This document shows positions 17,987-26,430 of a stretch of 64,000 nt of DNA, in pieces; the stretch's first letter is position 1, and each line of letters begins with the position of its first letter. A program made the translations under genes and the position numbers. Under the pieces are notes generated by a model. It saw only the letters and a list, made by a program, of their open reading frames with translations, was not told where the DNA came from and searched no databases. Origin of the DNA: HGM05190 sp964394205 (lineage in GTDB: Bacteria; Bacteroidota; Bacteroidia; Bacteroidales; Muribaculaceae); contig CAYMVS010000001.1 of assembly GCA_964394205.1 (NCBI GenBank), forward strand, positions 14,228 to 78,227, in the 5' to 3' direction.

Positions 17987-18848
17987 CGATTCCAAAATTG
18001 ATGTTAAACAGATTAAACTTGAAGTTGGCACCGCTGCTGAAGCGCGAGCCTTCGTTGACACCGTTGGTGCGCTGCTTTTCATTCTTGAGTTGGACACCGA
18101 AAACGCCAAATGAGATGTTGAAATTGACATTGTCCATAATGAACATAGTCACACCGGGCGAGAAATTGATTCCGGCCGAGGTGATTGTGGTTTTCGTGTC
18201 ACGCAACTCATCATTATAGTAGCGTCTGAACCGTGAGGTGCCGCTGCCGATGGCCAGATCGATCTCGTTGAAAATAGCAAACCGTTTCATCGAGCTCAAC
18301 CCGACATAATTGCGATAGAAGATTGATGCTCCCGATGACCGATAGTTGTAGCTGACATCGCGAAGGGAGAAATTCAGGTCATCGTCAAAGTCAACGCTCA
18401 AACCGCTGAGGTCAAGCTCGCCCCTGCGATAATTGAATTTGAGGCCAATCGACTGGTTGGACGCAAAGAAATAGCTGACCGAGGGATTGACAGAGTAAAT
18501 CTTCCCCTTGAAATTCAAATCTTTCAACATCGACAGCAGTTGCACATCCTCTGCATTGAACTCGCCGTAAGAAGCCGTTAGGCCGAATGCCCAACCTCCG
18601 CGCGGCACAAACAGGTAATTGTACAGGCCGCGGTCATATCGACCCAAATTGCGCTGTGGAATAATGAGGGGCAATGTGTCATTACCAACTATTACAACCT
18701 GATTGAGCAGCACGCTGTCGGGCTCGACCAACGATTTGAGTTTGACCGGCGAGTCGTTGCTGCTGTCTGCTTTCACAATCTCTGTGCCCGGCACGACGGC
18801 GATCATTGCCGCCAAAAGTATCTTGATAAGAGTCTCTTTCATATTCAT
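17973..18848 (-). CDS. Outer-membrane beta-barrel protein, paralog 2
   Basis: A 291-residue predicted outer-membrane barrel. The signal peptide is about residues 1-27. After a 40-residue linker the barrel-like part starts at FVPRGGWAFGLTASYG and shows alternating hydrophobic strands, with a strong end NFKFNLFNINFGIGVHI that suits the barrel-assembly signal. It aligns along its length with the 249-residue neighbour (18848-19597): shared FVPKGxW start, FFNEVDL/IFNEIDL, FxPGVxMF, and similar last strand. The start codon overlaps the neighbour's stop (TAATG). The pair arose by tandem duplication. Role probably export or display together with the flanking lipoproteins; inferred from position only. 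Confidence 0.7.
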   Translation of the reverse strand: MNMKETLIKILLAAMIAVVPGTEIVKADSSNDSPVKLKSLVEPDSVLLNQVVIVGNDTLPLIIPQRNLGRYDRGLYNYLFVPRGGWAFGLTASYGEFNAEDVQLLSMLKDLNFKGKIYSVNPSVSYFFASNQSIGLKFNYRRGELDLSGLSVDFDDDLNFSLRDVSYNYRSSGASIFYRNYVGLSSMKRFAIFNEIDLAIGSGTSRFRRYYNDELRDTKTTITSAGINFSPGVTMFIMDNVNFNISFGVFGVQLKNEKQRTNGVNEGSRFSSGANFKFNLFNINFGIGVHI

Positions 18849-19597
18849 TACAGGTAAAAGGCGACACCAAATGACACCGAGAACAGATTAATCTTAAAAT
18901 TTGCCGAGCGGCTTTTGCGATGAGCCACATAAATTTGATCGGTGGTCGACTTTGTGTCGGTATAGTCAAAGCCTAACACCCCGACACTCACCTCGATTGC
19001 CGAGTAGTTGTTGAGAAACATTATCACACCGGGCGTAAAACCGACACCAAAGTTAAAATTACGCTCGTATGTTCCGGTCAGGTCATCACCGGTGCCGTTT
19101 ACCAGCTTGGCCTGACCTCCACCAAACTTGAGGTCTACCTCATTGAAAAAACCAAATCGAGAGCTGTGGCCCATCGATATATAGTTTCGGAACGCAGCGG
19201 TCGCATAATAATTTTGACGCAGCGAGTAAAAGTGGTCTATATCGTAGGATGTCTCCGAGTCAATGACGACATTGGCGTTTGACATGTCAATGAGTGAACG
19301 CTGATAGGCAAACTTGCCACCGGCGGCCATGTTGTCCCTAAAGCAATAGAACAACATCGGGCTGACCTTGAACGAGTAAGAGTCGCTTGAGAGATTTTCT
19401 ACAATAAAAAACTGATAGTTATCCTCATGGTCTTGAGCATAGTTGACGCTCACACCGGTTATCCATTGCCCTTTTGGCACAAAGGATATCTGCTCGAGTC
19501 CACGCTTGAAGTTTTTCTGAGCGCTGATGCTGCCCGAGCCGACAATGCCAACAAGCAGGAGAAGGCTGAGTTTTAAATATTTGTTGAAACGTATCAT
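18848..19597 (-). CDS. Outer-membrane beta-barrel protein, paralog 1
   Basis: A 249-residue predicted outer-membrane barrel with signal peptide (about residues 1-26). Strands run from SFVPKGQWITGVSVNYAQ to the end SANFKINLFSVSFGVAFYL. Motifs shared with the next gene: FFNEVDLKFG, FTPGVIMF, VGVLGFDYTD. Relative to that paralog it lacks the N-terminal linker. It follows the 378-residue DUF4493 lipoprotein gene by 16 nt. No named family is recognised, though the pattern is that of generic outer-membrane beta-barrel domains of Bacteroidetes. Confidence 0.7.
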   Translation of the reverse strand: MIRFNKYLKLSLLLLVGIVGSGSISAQKNFKRGLEQISFVPKGQWITGVSVNYAQDHEDNYQFFIVENLSSDSYSFKVSPMLFYCFRDNMAAGGKFAYQRSLIDMSNANVVIDSETSYDIDHFYSLRQNYYATAAFRNYISMGHSSRFGFFNEVDLKFGGGQAKLVNGTGDDLTGTYERNFNFGVGFTPGVIMFLNNYSAIEVSVGVLGFDYTDTKSTTDQIYVAHRKSRSANFKINLFSVSFGVAFYL

Positions 19598-19613
19598 GAT
19601 TTATATAAAAATC

Positions 19614-20750
19614 TTAGGGAACGTAGAATTTGACCGTTTGTGAAGTCGTGTTGTTTTCGTTGTCGACCACGGTAATAATGAAGTCATTTTTGCCCGGGAA
19701 ATTGATGAGCAGTCCCAGGAAGAATGTAATGTCAAAACTTTGCCCGGTTTTGCCGATTACCGCATCGCCAACGGGGAAACCGAGCGCTGACAGCGCTCCC
19801 GCGAGGTCGCCTGGATTGCAGAGGTCAAACTCGTCGGACAGACCGACCATAGCCAACTCGTTTGCCGTGAGTTTGTCACTGTCGATCTTGATGAGCAGCT
19901 GTTTGATGCCCTTTGGAGCTGATATATCAATAAGAGCTCTGATTGTCATGTAGTTACCGGCAGTCAGAGTGGTAACATTATCCAAGTCGAGCGTGGTCGA
20001 AGTGATTGTCGGGGCGTCGGGATTGGCCACTCCTTTGACATCGATCACAACCGATGACCCGTCGGCATCGCTCTTGAGCGAGAATGTCATTATGTAGTGC
20101 TTACGCTTTGCGACCTGATTTATTGCCTTAACAACCTCGACTGGCTGCTCATTTACCGTTCCCTCAAATTTGACCAACAGCGAGTTATCGCCGTCAAACA
20201 ACTTGTTGAAACAACCGACACGGCTCTCACTTTTGGTAAAGCCCAACATCATGTCGTCGGCAAGGCTTACCGTTGCCTGGCTGTCATCGCTCATCAACTC
20301 TTTGAGAGCGTCAGTGTAAACTACTGAAATTGTGGCTCCTGTTGGTGTGCACGTCACCGGCGCAGCAACGGTTTGCTCTCCATCGGTAACATTGATCATC
20401 ACTTCACCTTTAAAAGCCGATGCATCCCAAGCTACCGCCTCGGCATCAGGACTTTCAACGGTGAGAACGTAGCTTCCGACAGGCAACTCGACCGATGTCG
20501 GCATTTGATTGTAAAGCCACTGGTTTACAACCGACTTGTGACTGTCGGTCAGTGTGACGATATAGTCGGTTACATCAGTACCTCCGTCGGCCCTTGAAAC
20601 CACATCGTCAAACCGGGAGTCGACCGTGACTGTAAATGCTGAAAAATCAAGCGTGCCGGTATCAGGGCTCAAGTCAGGGCTCCAACTCTCACAAGAACTG
20701 ACAACCATGGTCAGAGCAATTGTTTTCAGTAGATTATTAATATTTATCAT
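19614..20750 (-). CDS. DUF4493 lipoprotein
   Basis: A 378-residue lipoprotein; signal with lipobox SSC (Cys20), then LSPDTGTLDFSAFTVTVDSR, the usual start of DUF4493. This domain covers about residues 30-250: it ends with a GANYMTIR-like strand region, followed by an Ig-like module to the end (NNTTSQTVKFYVP). DUF4493 proteins are predicted surface lipoproteins in gut Bacteroidetes, often near PCMD proteins. It lies 15 nt after the 849-residue DUF4493-PCMD gene and 16 nt before the barrels. Function unknown; sugar or adhesion roles are speculative. Confidence 0.75.
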   Translation of the reverse strand: MININNLLKTIALTMVVSSCESWSPDLSPDTGTLDFSAFTVTVDSRFDDVVSRADGGTDVTDYIVTLTDSHKSVVNQWLYNQMPTSVELPVGSYVLTVESPDAEAVAWDASAFKGEVMINVTDGEQTVAAPVTCTPTGATISVVYTDALKELMSDDSQATVSLADDMMLGFTKSESRVGCFNKLFDGDNSLLVKFEGTVNEQPVEVVKAINQVAKRKHYIMTFSLKSDADGSSVVIDVKGVANPDAPTITSTTLDLDNVTTLTAGNYMTIRALIDISAPKGIKQLLIKIDSDKLTANELAMVGLSDEFDLCNPGDLAGALSALGFPVGDAVIGKTGQSFDITFFLGLLINFPGKNDFIITVVDNENNTTSQTVKFYVP

Positions 20751-20765
20751 ATCAAATAAATAAGT

Positions 20766-23315
20766 TCAATAAGATAGAGACAGATTGTCGACAGTAAGCA
20801 CCGAGCCGATCGACGAGGAGGTTACCGGGTCGTCACAGGTTATAACCGACGTCCGTTCCTGAGCCAACGAGCCCGCTTGTTCGGTCGATGCAAACATGAT
20901 CTTTATTTTAGAGGCCTTTATTCCAAATTTATTATAGGTCAAAGGAACTGAAAATGATGTATATGAAGAGGCGAGGGGTAGGGCGAGGCGACCTGAGGCA
21001 ATGACAATCTCGTTAAGACCGTCATTACCGATAACCTCTACGTCGACCAAACCACGGTCGGACGCATAGGTCTTGCACGGCAGGAATATATAGAACCCGT
21101 TTACGCTCATGGGACGTCCTTTGAATGAAATGCCCTCGATATATCGCTCGGACATCGACAACGGGTCAAAACCATATTCACCCAAAAACAATTTTCCGGC
21201 GGCGCGAGCCTCAATGTAGGGAATGTTCATCGAGTAGTTGGTAAATGGTTGTGATGTCTGCAGGTAGTCGGGGATTATCTCTCCACTGACATCAAAAGCG
21301 ACCGACCTCAGTGTAACGGCATATCCACCGCTTTTAGCCTCACTGACAGAGTAGACCGATGGCTGCATGTACCATGTGTTGCGGTTTGTCGCATCCTTGC
21401 AGAATGTCTTGTCATTAGTGTTGGCCCATCCCTTTGTCGGCACACTGAGTTTGAACGACACCGTGTTTTGCCGGTTATAAATTTCAACGGTGTTCTGGCT
21501 GTACCTGCCGCCGCTCAAGAGATTGTTCACCTTGATTGTCTCCTTTATTTCCTCAAAGTCGGCATTTGGCAGAGACGGGGTACCCTCTGTCACAAAGACA
21601 GTCTCGCGAGAGAAATCGGACGGCGACGGGTTATCCAAAAGTGTGGTTTTCAACCGATAGGTTGATGACGGCGACAGACCGAGGATGGTAAGTAGTCCAT
21701 TCTTGTCGTCACGGTCGAGCACCGACGCTTGGTTGGAATCGATAAACACGCGCAGGTATCGTGTGACGAGCTCGACAACTGCCGGGTCATCGGCAGTCAC
21801 TCTCAGCCGCGCCCTCGTGGCAAAAGCATCAACATCAACTTTATATTCGGGCGCTTTACGATCAATGGTAAATTCACCCTTTAGGCGGTTGCAGTAGAGA
21901 ATACGGGCTTTGACCGAGGTTGCCCCCTGGGGAACGGTGACAATCACATTATAAGTGGACGGTTGATCGGCCGGAATCACATCGTCGACTGTCAAGTTCT
22001 CCCATGTGCGGTTGTCAAGGGCTTGTACCTGGATATTCTTACGCAAATCAACCGATGGCGCCGTCACCGTTATCATAGCCTTGTCGATACCCATAACCGC
22101 GCTTGAAACCTCCTTCACGGTCAGGTCAACCGGTTCAATATCAATGTCCAGGTTTACAGGGTCATTAACCTTTGTCAGTATATCCTTTGCCACAAGGGTG
22201 AATGACGCCTCGGGGATGGCGGCTTTGCCGTTTGTGAGACGGGAGACGACTTCTGTAAAGTCGACGACCCCGTTTTTGCTGCCTTTCTCCCTTAATCCGT
22301 CAACCTTTAACCCGACCTCCCTCAGTCGGTCTATGACCGATTGGTCAACATTGAGCAGGTCAATCTCAGGAGGCCATCCCAAAGACAGGAGAGTGGGGGA
22401 GATGGTGGTCAATTTGACTTGTGACAGCTCGTTCTGTGAACTGACCTCCATGGCAATCTTTGAAGACGGTATCTCACCTTCATTCAATATCAAAGGCACT
22501 GACGGGTCAAAACCGACCGGCTGAACCACCGGAGCCGGCATTGAGAGCAGATCGTGTGAAAGACTGACTGTTAAACTGTGTTTTATCTCTTCATCGTAAA
22601 TATCAATCAATAATCGGGGTTGAGCCGTCGCGGTGTCTTCAACATCAATTGCAATTGTGTACAGATGCCTTTCCTTGGCATTAGAAATTGTTGCCGGAGA
22701 GAAAGTCACATCTACATCATTGCCCAGGGAGAGTGAGAGAGTCAGACTGACATCACCAGGTCTAAGGAAAACCGGACGGGTCTCCCCTGCTGGCACCTCG
22801 ACATAAACGCCCCCGCCCGAGTGAAGCACCGCCGAGTAATCGTCAACAAAATCCTTGAACCGGTCGCTGTAGCTGAGCGACACCAAAGTATTGGCGATTG
22901 AGCAAACAACCGTCGGTCGCGCGACCTCGGCATCCTTAACCACCACCTCGGCTGTTCCCATAAAGCAGGGAGTGTCAAAGCCCTCATTTTCAAGCGAGCC
23001 ATATTGAGCGGTAACGGTATAGACTCCCGATCTGTATTGTTCGGAGGGTGTTATCAAAGAGGGAGATTGCCAGGTGTGGGAATATTGACCGGAAAGGTCG
23101 CTCAACGTTATGCTGAACTCATCGATTGCCGGCGGAGTGACGGTGTAACCGCCCTCACCCCCTTGACCGAAACATATCACCTCAGGGTTAACCGCCAATT
23201 CCAGGTTGACAAAACCGGCACCTCCCGAAAAATTCTCGTCAATGTCGCTACACGCCGTGATGAATGTAGTCATGGCGAGCATCGGCAAAACGAGCACTTT
23301 TGCAAATCGGTTCAT
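20766..23315 (-). CDS. Large DUF4493-PCMD fusion lipoprotein (first gene of the operon)
   Basis: An 849-residue lipoprotein; lipobox ITAC (Cys22). Order: DUF4493 (about 30-255, with the conserved SLSYSDRFKDF strand near 148-158), two or three Ig-like modules (260-580) and a C-terminal PCMD from LPNADFEE (near 590) to VLTVDNLSLSY. It combines in one chain the two domain types that the operon also encodes separately, which is strong evidence that DUF4493 and PCMD work together. First of five genes with gaps of 15, 16, -3 and -14 nt. The upstream 243 nt hold only weak -7-like sequence (TAATTTTA), so regulation is unclear. Confidence 0.75.
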   Translation of the reverse strand: MNRFAKVLVLPMLAMTTFITACSDIDENFSGGAGFVNLELAVNPEVICFGQGGEGGYTVTPPAIDEFSITLSDLSGQYSHTWQSPSLITPSEQYRSGVYTVTAQYGSLENEGFDTPCFMGTAEVVVKDAEVARPTVVCSIANTLVSLSYSDRFKDFVDDYSAVLHSGGGVYVEVPAGETRPVFLRPGDVSLTLSLSLGNDVDVTFSPATISNAKERHLYTIAIDVEDTATAQPRLLIDIYDEEIKHSLTVSLSHDLLSMPAPVVQPVGFDPSVPLILNEGEIPSSKIAMEVSSQNELSQVKLTTISPTLLSLGWPPEIDLLNVDQSVIDRLREVGLKVDGLREKGSKNGVVDFTEVVSRLTNGKAAIPEASFTLVAKDILTKVNDPVNLDIDIEPVDLTVKEVSSAVMGIDKAMITVTAPSVDLRKNIQVQALDNRTWENLTVDDVIPADQPSTYNVIVTVPQGATSVKARILYCNRLKGEFTIDRKAPEYKVDVDAFATRARLRVTADDPAVVELVTRYLRVFIDSNQASVLDRDDKNGLLTILGLSPSSTYRLKTTLLDNPSPSDFSRETVFVTEGTPSLPNADFEEIKETIKVNNLLSGGRYSQNTVEIYNRQNTVSFKLSVPTKGWANTNDKTFCKDATNRNTWYMQPSVYSVSEAKSGGYAVTLRSVAFDVSGEIIPDYLQTSQPFTNYSMNIPYIEARAAGKLFLGEYGFDPLSMSERYIEGISFKGRPMSVNGFYIFLPCKTYASDRGLVDVEVIGNDGLNEIVIASGRLALPLASSYTSFSVPLTYNKFGIKASKIKIMFASTEQAGSLAQERTSVITCDDPVTSSSIGSVLTVDNLSLSY

Positions 23316-23467
23316 TTATAGACTGTTATGTGATGAAATGATAGGGTTAACAATCTGAATATTTGTTCGGGCGAGACAAGAACAGATATTTCAAGCTCTA
23401 AAATTACAAATTTTTTATCAAAACGAGAGCGGTTTTCTTCATTTTTTCGTTTTCAGGGACAATTTGT

Positions 23468-23497
23468 TTGTAAAAACAATCGGAATTTGTATTTTTG
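23468..23497 (+). promoter_or_regulatory. Promoter of the epimerase/dehydratase gene
   Basis: TTG (23468-23470), 19-bp spacer, TATTTTTG (23490-23497). Predicted leader of about 55 nt. Confidence 0.7.
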
Positions 23498-23558
23498 CAA
23501 ACTTTAAAAATTTACACCGTTTTTTCAACCAAACGGGCAGAGGAATTAAAACGAAGTT

Positions 23559-25517
23559 ATGAGAAGACAAATTCATAAGTTAGCCAAGTCAAATTTCATG
23601 ACATGGCTTGCAGCTACACCGGCTCCAAAATGGGTTGTTCTTGCAGCCGACATGGCCATAGTCCTGTTTAGTTGTTTTTTGACTTATTCATTTAATGCAG
23701 AGGTTAGTGTAACCTCTCTCGGGTCGATATGGATTGTCTATTCAATCTACCTTATCACCTATCTCTTTTTCAGTTTCATATTCAAGCCTTTCAAATACAT
23801 CGTCAGGCTGTCGGTGATTGAAGATGTCTACAGGGTGGCATTGCTGTGTGCAGCGTCGTCGGTTTCTCTTTGGATCATCACACTCTCCACGTTACTGTTG
23901 ACCAACGTCCTGTATCTTCGCCCATGGAACGTGTTGACCGTCGGTGTTTTCTCGTTCTCGATGATGATGGTGGTGCGCCTGCTTCTCAAATACATGTTCA
24001 GCCAGGTTTCAAAGGCTAATGCAGTCAGGAAACCGGTCATTATGCTTGGCTCGGCCATTAACTCGTTTGTATTGGCATCGGCACTAAAATCGGAGGCCGA
24101 GGGCTCATACAATCCCGTTGCACTCCTGAGTTTGTCGGACCGCAAGTATAACACAACCGTGAGCGGTATTCCAATCATCAATTTCAATAAAGACACCGTT
24201 CTCAAGGTGTTTCAGGATTATGGCTGTGACACTCTGTTGTTCCTGTCGACACAACTTGACCTGATGCGCACAGAGTTCAGCGACATCTTCATCAACAATC
24301 ACATCAAACTAATGATGCTGAATCAGGTCGGCGAGTTTGAGCTCAACGAAAACGACGAGCCGCGACTTTCGGGCAACGTCAGCAATATACGCATCGAGGA
24401 TCTTCTCGGACGCGAGACCATCAAGAACGACAATCCCAACATAATGTCATTGATAAAGAATCAATGTGTCATGATAACCGGTGCCGCCGGCTCTATCGGC
24501 AGCGAGATTGTTCGTCAGGTCGCCCGTTTTGAGGCCGGTGAGATAGTGCTTATCGATCAGGCCGAGACTCCGATGCACGAGATGCAGCTCGAGATGGAGG
24601 AGAAATTTCCCGACGTCAAGATACACCTTTTTGTGGGCGATATCACCAACCGCACCCGCATGGAGCGCGCTTTTGTCAAATACCATCCCCGGTATGTCTT
24701 CCACGCCGCGGCCTACAAGCATGTGCCCATGATGGAGCGCAACCCGAGCGAAGCAGTGATTACCAATGTGTTTGGCACCAAGAATCTTGCCGACCTCTCG
24801 GTTGAACATGGTGTTGAAAAGTTTGTGATGATATCAACCGACAAGGCGGTCAACCCCACCAACATCATGGGGGCATCAAAGCGAATCGCAGAGATCTACG
24901 TCCAGTCGCTCTTCTTCCATTGCCGCAAGACGATCGACGGTAACACACCGCGTTTTATCACCACCCGTTTTGGCAACGTGCTTGGCAGCAACGGCTCGGT
25001 AATTCCCCGGTTCCGTCAACAGATAGAGGCAGGTGGCCCCGTTACAGTAACCCACCGCGACATAATACGCTATTTCATGACCATACCCGAGGCATGCTCA
25101 CTGGTGCTCGAGGCCGGCTGTATGGGTGACGGTGGTGAGATATACATCTTTGATATGGGCAAACCGGTAAAGATTTATGATCTTGCCCAACGCATGATTT
25201 CTTTGGCCGGATATGTGCCCGGGCGTGACATCCAGATTATTGAAACGGGGCTGCGTCCCGGCGAGAAGCTTTATGAAGAGCTGCTCAACGACAAGGAGAA
25301 AACCGACTCGACACGACACTCAAAGATCATGATAGCCAAGGTGATAACCTACAAGATGGATGAGGTCGTCGCCAATCTTGACAGGCTTTATGAATTGGCC
25401 CGTCAAGGGAAGACCCACGACATGGTGATGGTCATGAAACAGATTGTGCCCGAGTTTGTATCTCAAAATTCAAAATATCACGAGATTGACATCGAGCTTC
25501 ACCATGTCGAGAAGTAG
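23559..25517 (+). CDS. Membrane-bound UDP-sugar 4,6-dehydratase (CapD/WbpM/PglF type)
   Basis: A 652-residue polysaccharide-biosynthesis protein. Four membrane segments lie in residues 25-145, then a CoA-binding-like Rossmann domain (155-260), then the catalytic SDR domain. Seen: dinucleotide motif GAAGSIG (308-314), HAAAYKHVPMME (383-393), and a catalytic site MGASK with Met437 and Lys441, the Met replacing the usual Tyr as in the large dehydratases. Known: these enzymes convert UDP-GlcNAc to UDP-4-keto-6-deoxy-sugars for capsule, LPS or glycoprotein glycans. No glycosyltransferases are adjacent, so the product's destination is open. The next gene (DUF4923) follows by 29 nt. Confidence 0.9.
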   Translation: MRRQIHKLAKSNFMTWLAATPAPKWVVLAADMAIVLFSCFLTYSFNAEVSVTSLGSIWIVYSIYLITYLFFSFIFKPFKYIVRLSVIEDVYRVALLCAASSVSLWIITLSTLLLTNVLYLRPWNVLTVGVFSFSMMMVVRLLLKYMFSQVSKANAVRKPVIMLGSAINSFVLASALKSEAEGSYNPVALLSLSDRKYNTTVSGIPIINFNKDTVLKVFQDYGCDTLLFLSTQLDLMRTEFSDIFINNHIKLMMLNQVGEFELNENDEPRLSGNVSNIRIEDLLGRETIKNDNPNIMSLIKNQCVMITGAAGSIGSEIVRQVARFEAGEIVLIDQAETPMHEMQLEMEEKFPDVKIHLFVGDITNRTRMERAFVKYHPRYVFHAAAYKHVPMMERNPSEAVITNVFGTKNLADLSVEHGVEKFVMISTDKAVNPTNIMGASKRIAEIYVQSLFFHCRKTIDGNTPRFITTRFGNVLGSNGSVIPRFRQQIEAGGPVTVTHRDIIRYFMTIPEACSLVLEAGCMGDGGEIYIFDMGKPVKIYDLAQRMISLAGYVPGRDIQIIETGLRPGEKLYEELLNDKEKTDSTRHSKIMIAKVITYKMDEVVANLDRLYELARQGKTHDMVMVMKQIVPEFVSQNSKYHEIDIELHHVEK

Positions 25518-25546
25518 AATTTCCAACTCAGTTAATTTTTAACAGA

Positions 25547-26236
25547 ATGAAATACATCAAGAAACTTGCTGTTGCCCTCATGGCGGTGACTCTGACAGCC
25601 GGCCCGGCTTATTCATGGGATATCAAAGGGGCTGTGAATAAGATAACAAACACTGTGACCAAAACCGATGACAAGAACAAGGATGACAAATCGTCAACCC
25701 CGGGAATAGGTGACTTAATCTCGGGTGTTGCCTCGGCCTTCGGCATCGGTGATGAGTTCCAGTTTGAGCAACTCGTCGGCACATGGAAATATAACAAGCC
25801 GGCAGTGCAGTTCAAGAGCGACAACCTTTTGATGAAAGCCGGAGGCACGGCTGCCTCGTCGATGGTGGTTGAAAAACTCGAGCCATACTACAAGATGGCC
25901 GGATGTGACAACATGACCCTTGAAATTGCTGCCGACAGTACGTTCTCAATGACTCTCAAGCTCGGCAAGATTGAGGGACACATATCTCAAAGTGAAGACG
26001 GCAAGCAGATTTTCTTCCACTTTGAAGTGTTCAAAAAGATTAATCTCGGCACGATGGAGGCATTCATCACAAAGAAAAACAACAACGAGATGGAGATAAC
26101 CTACGATGTGTCGGGGTTGGTTGAACTGCTTGAAAAGGTGGGAAGCATGACTCAAAAGTCATCGATCAACACTGTCACCGATCTGCTCAAGCAATATGAC
26201 GGCATCACAGCAGGGTTTGACCTGAGAAAACAGTAA
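25547..26236 (+). CDS. DUF4923 secreted protein
   Basis: A 229-residue exported protein: signal peptide 1-23 (ending AYSWD), then a polar linker rich in Lys/Asp/Thr (30-50), then DUF4923 (60-229), with WKYNKPAVQFKSDN, a GKIEGHISQSEDGK hairpin and the end GITAGFDLRKQ. The family is lipocalin-like and of unknown function, found in Bacteroidales. It lies 29 nt after the sugar dehydratase gene and before a strong terminator (26264-26300), so both form one unit. Confidence 0.75.
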   Translation: MKYIKKLAVALMAVTLTAGPAYSWDIKGAVNKITNTVTKTDDKNKDDKSSTPGIGDLISGVASAFGIGDEFQFEQLVGTWKYNKPAVQFKSDNLLMKAGGTAASSMVVEKLEPYYKMAGCDNMTLEIAADSTFSMTLKLGKIEGHISQSEDGKQIFFHFEVFKKINLGTMEAFITKKNNNEMEITYDVSGLVELLEKVGSMTQKSSINTVTDLLKQYDGITAGFDLRKQ

Positions 26237-26263
26237 CGACCAATCCAACAGACAATATTTTGG

Positions 26264-26300
26264 AAGGGGCTGTGTCAAAATTAGGCGCTGCCCCTTTTTT
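26264..26300 (+). terminator. Intrinsic terminator after DUF4923, inside a mobile-element end
   Basis: Stem AAGGGGC/GCCCCTT (26264-26270 with 26290-26296) and six T residues. The loop is part of the left inverted repeat of the element at 26266-26430. Confidence 0.75.
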
Positions 26301-26430
26301 CATATATATACAACAGCCTTGTCCGCCAGCCAACAAAGCGCTGGTGGCGCTTGATCATATTGGCTGCTCACCGATTGTCAGCCGACCCTACTTTAACAAT
26401 AGAGGCTGCGCCTAATTTGAACTGCACCCC
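26266..26430. mobile_element. MITE-like remnant bounded by 23-bp inverted repeats
   Basis: The ends GGGGCTGTGTCAAAATTAGG (from 26266) and the complement of 26408-26430 match at 17 of 23 positions, the inner 11 perfectly. The sequence GGCTGTGTCAAAATT resembles ends of several Bacteroidetes insertion sequences. The 120 bp between have no gene but hold a small palindrome around CGCCAGC/GCTGGTGGCG (26321-26350). The right end covers the last codons and stop of the MATE gene; the left end forms the terminator loop of DUF4923. Confidence 0.55.
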
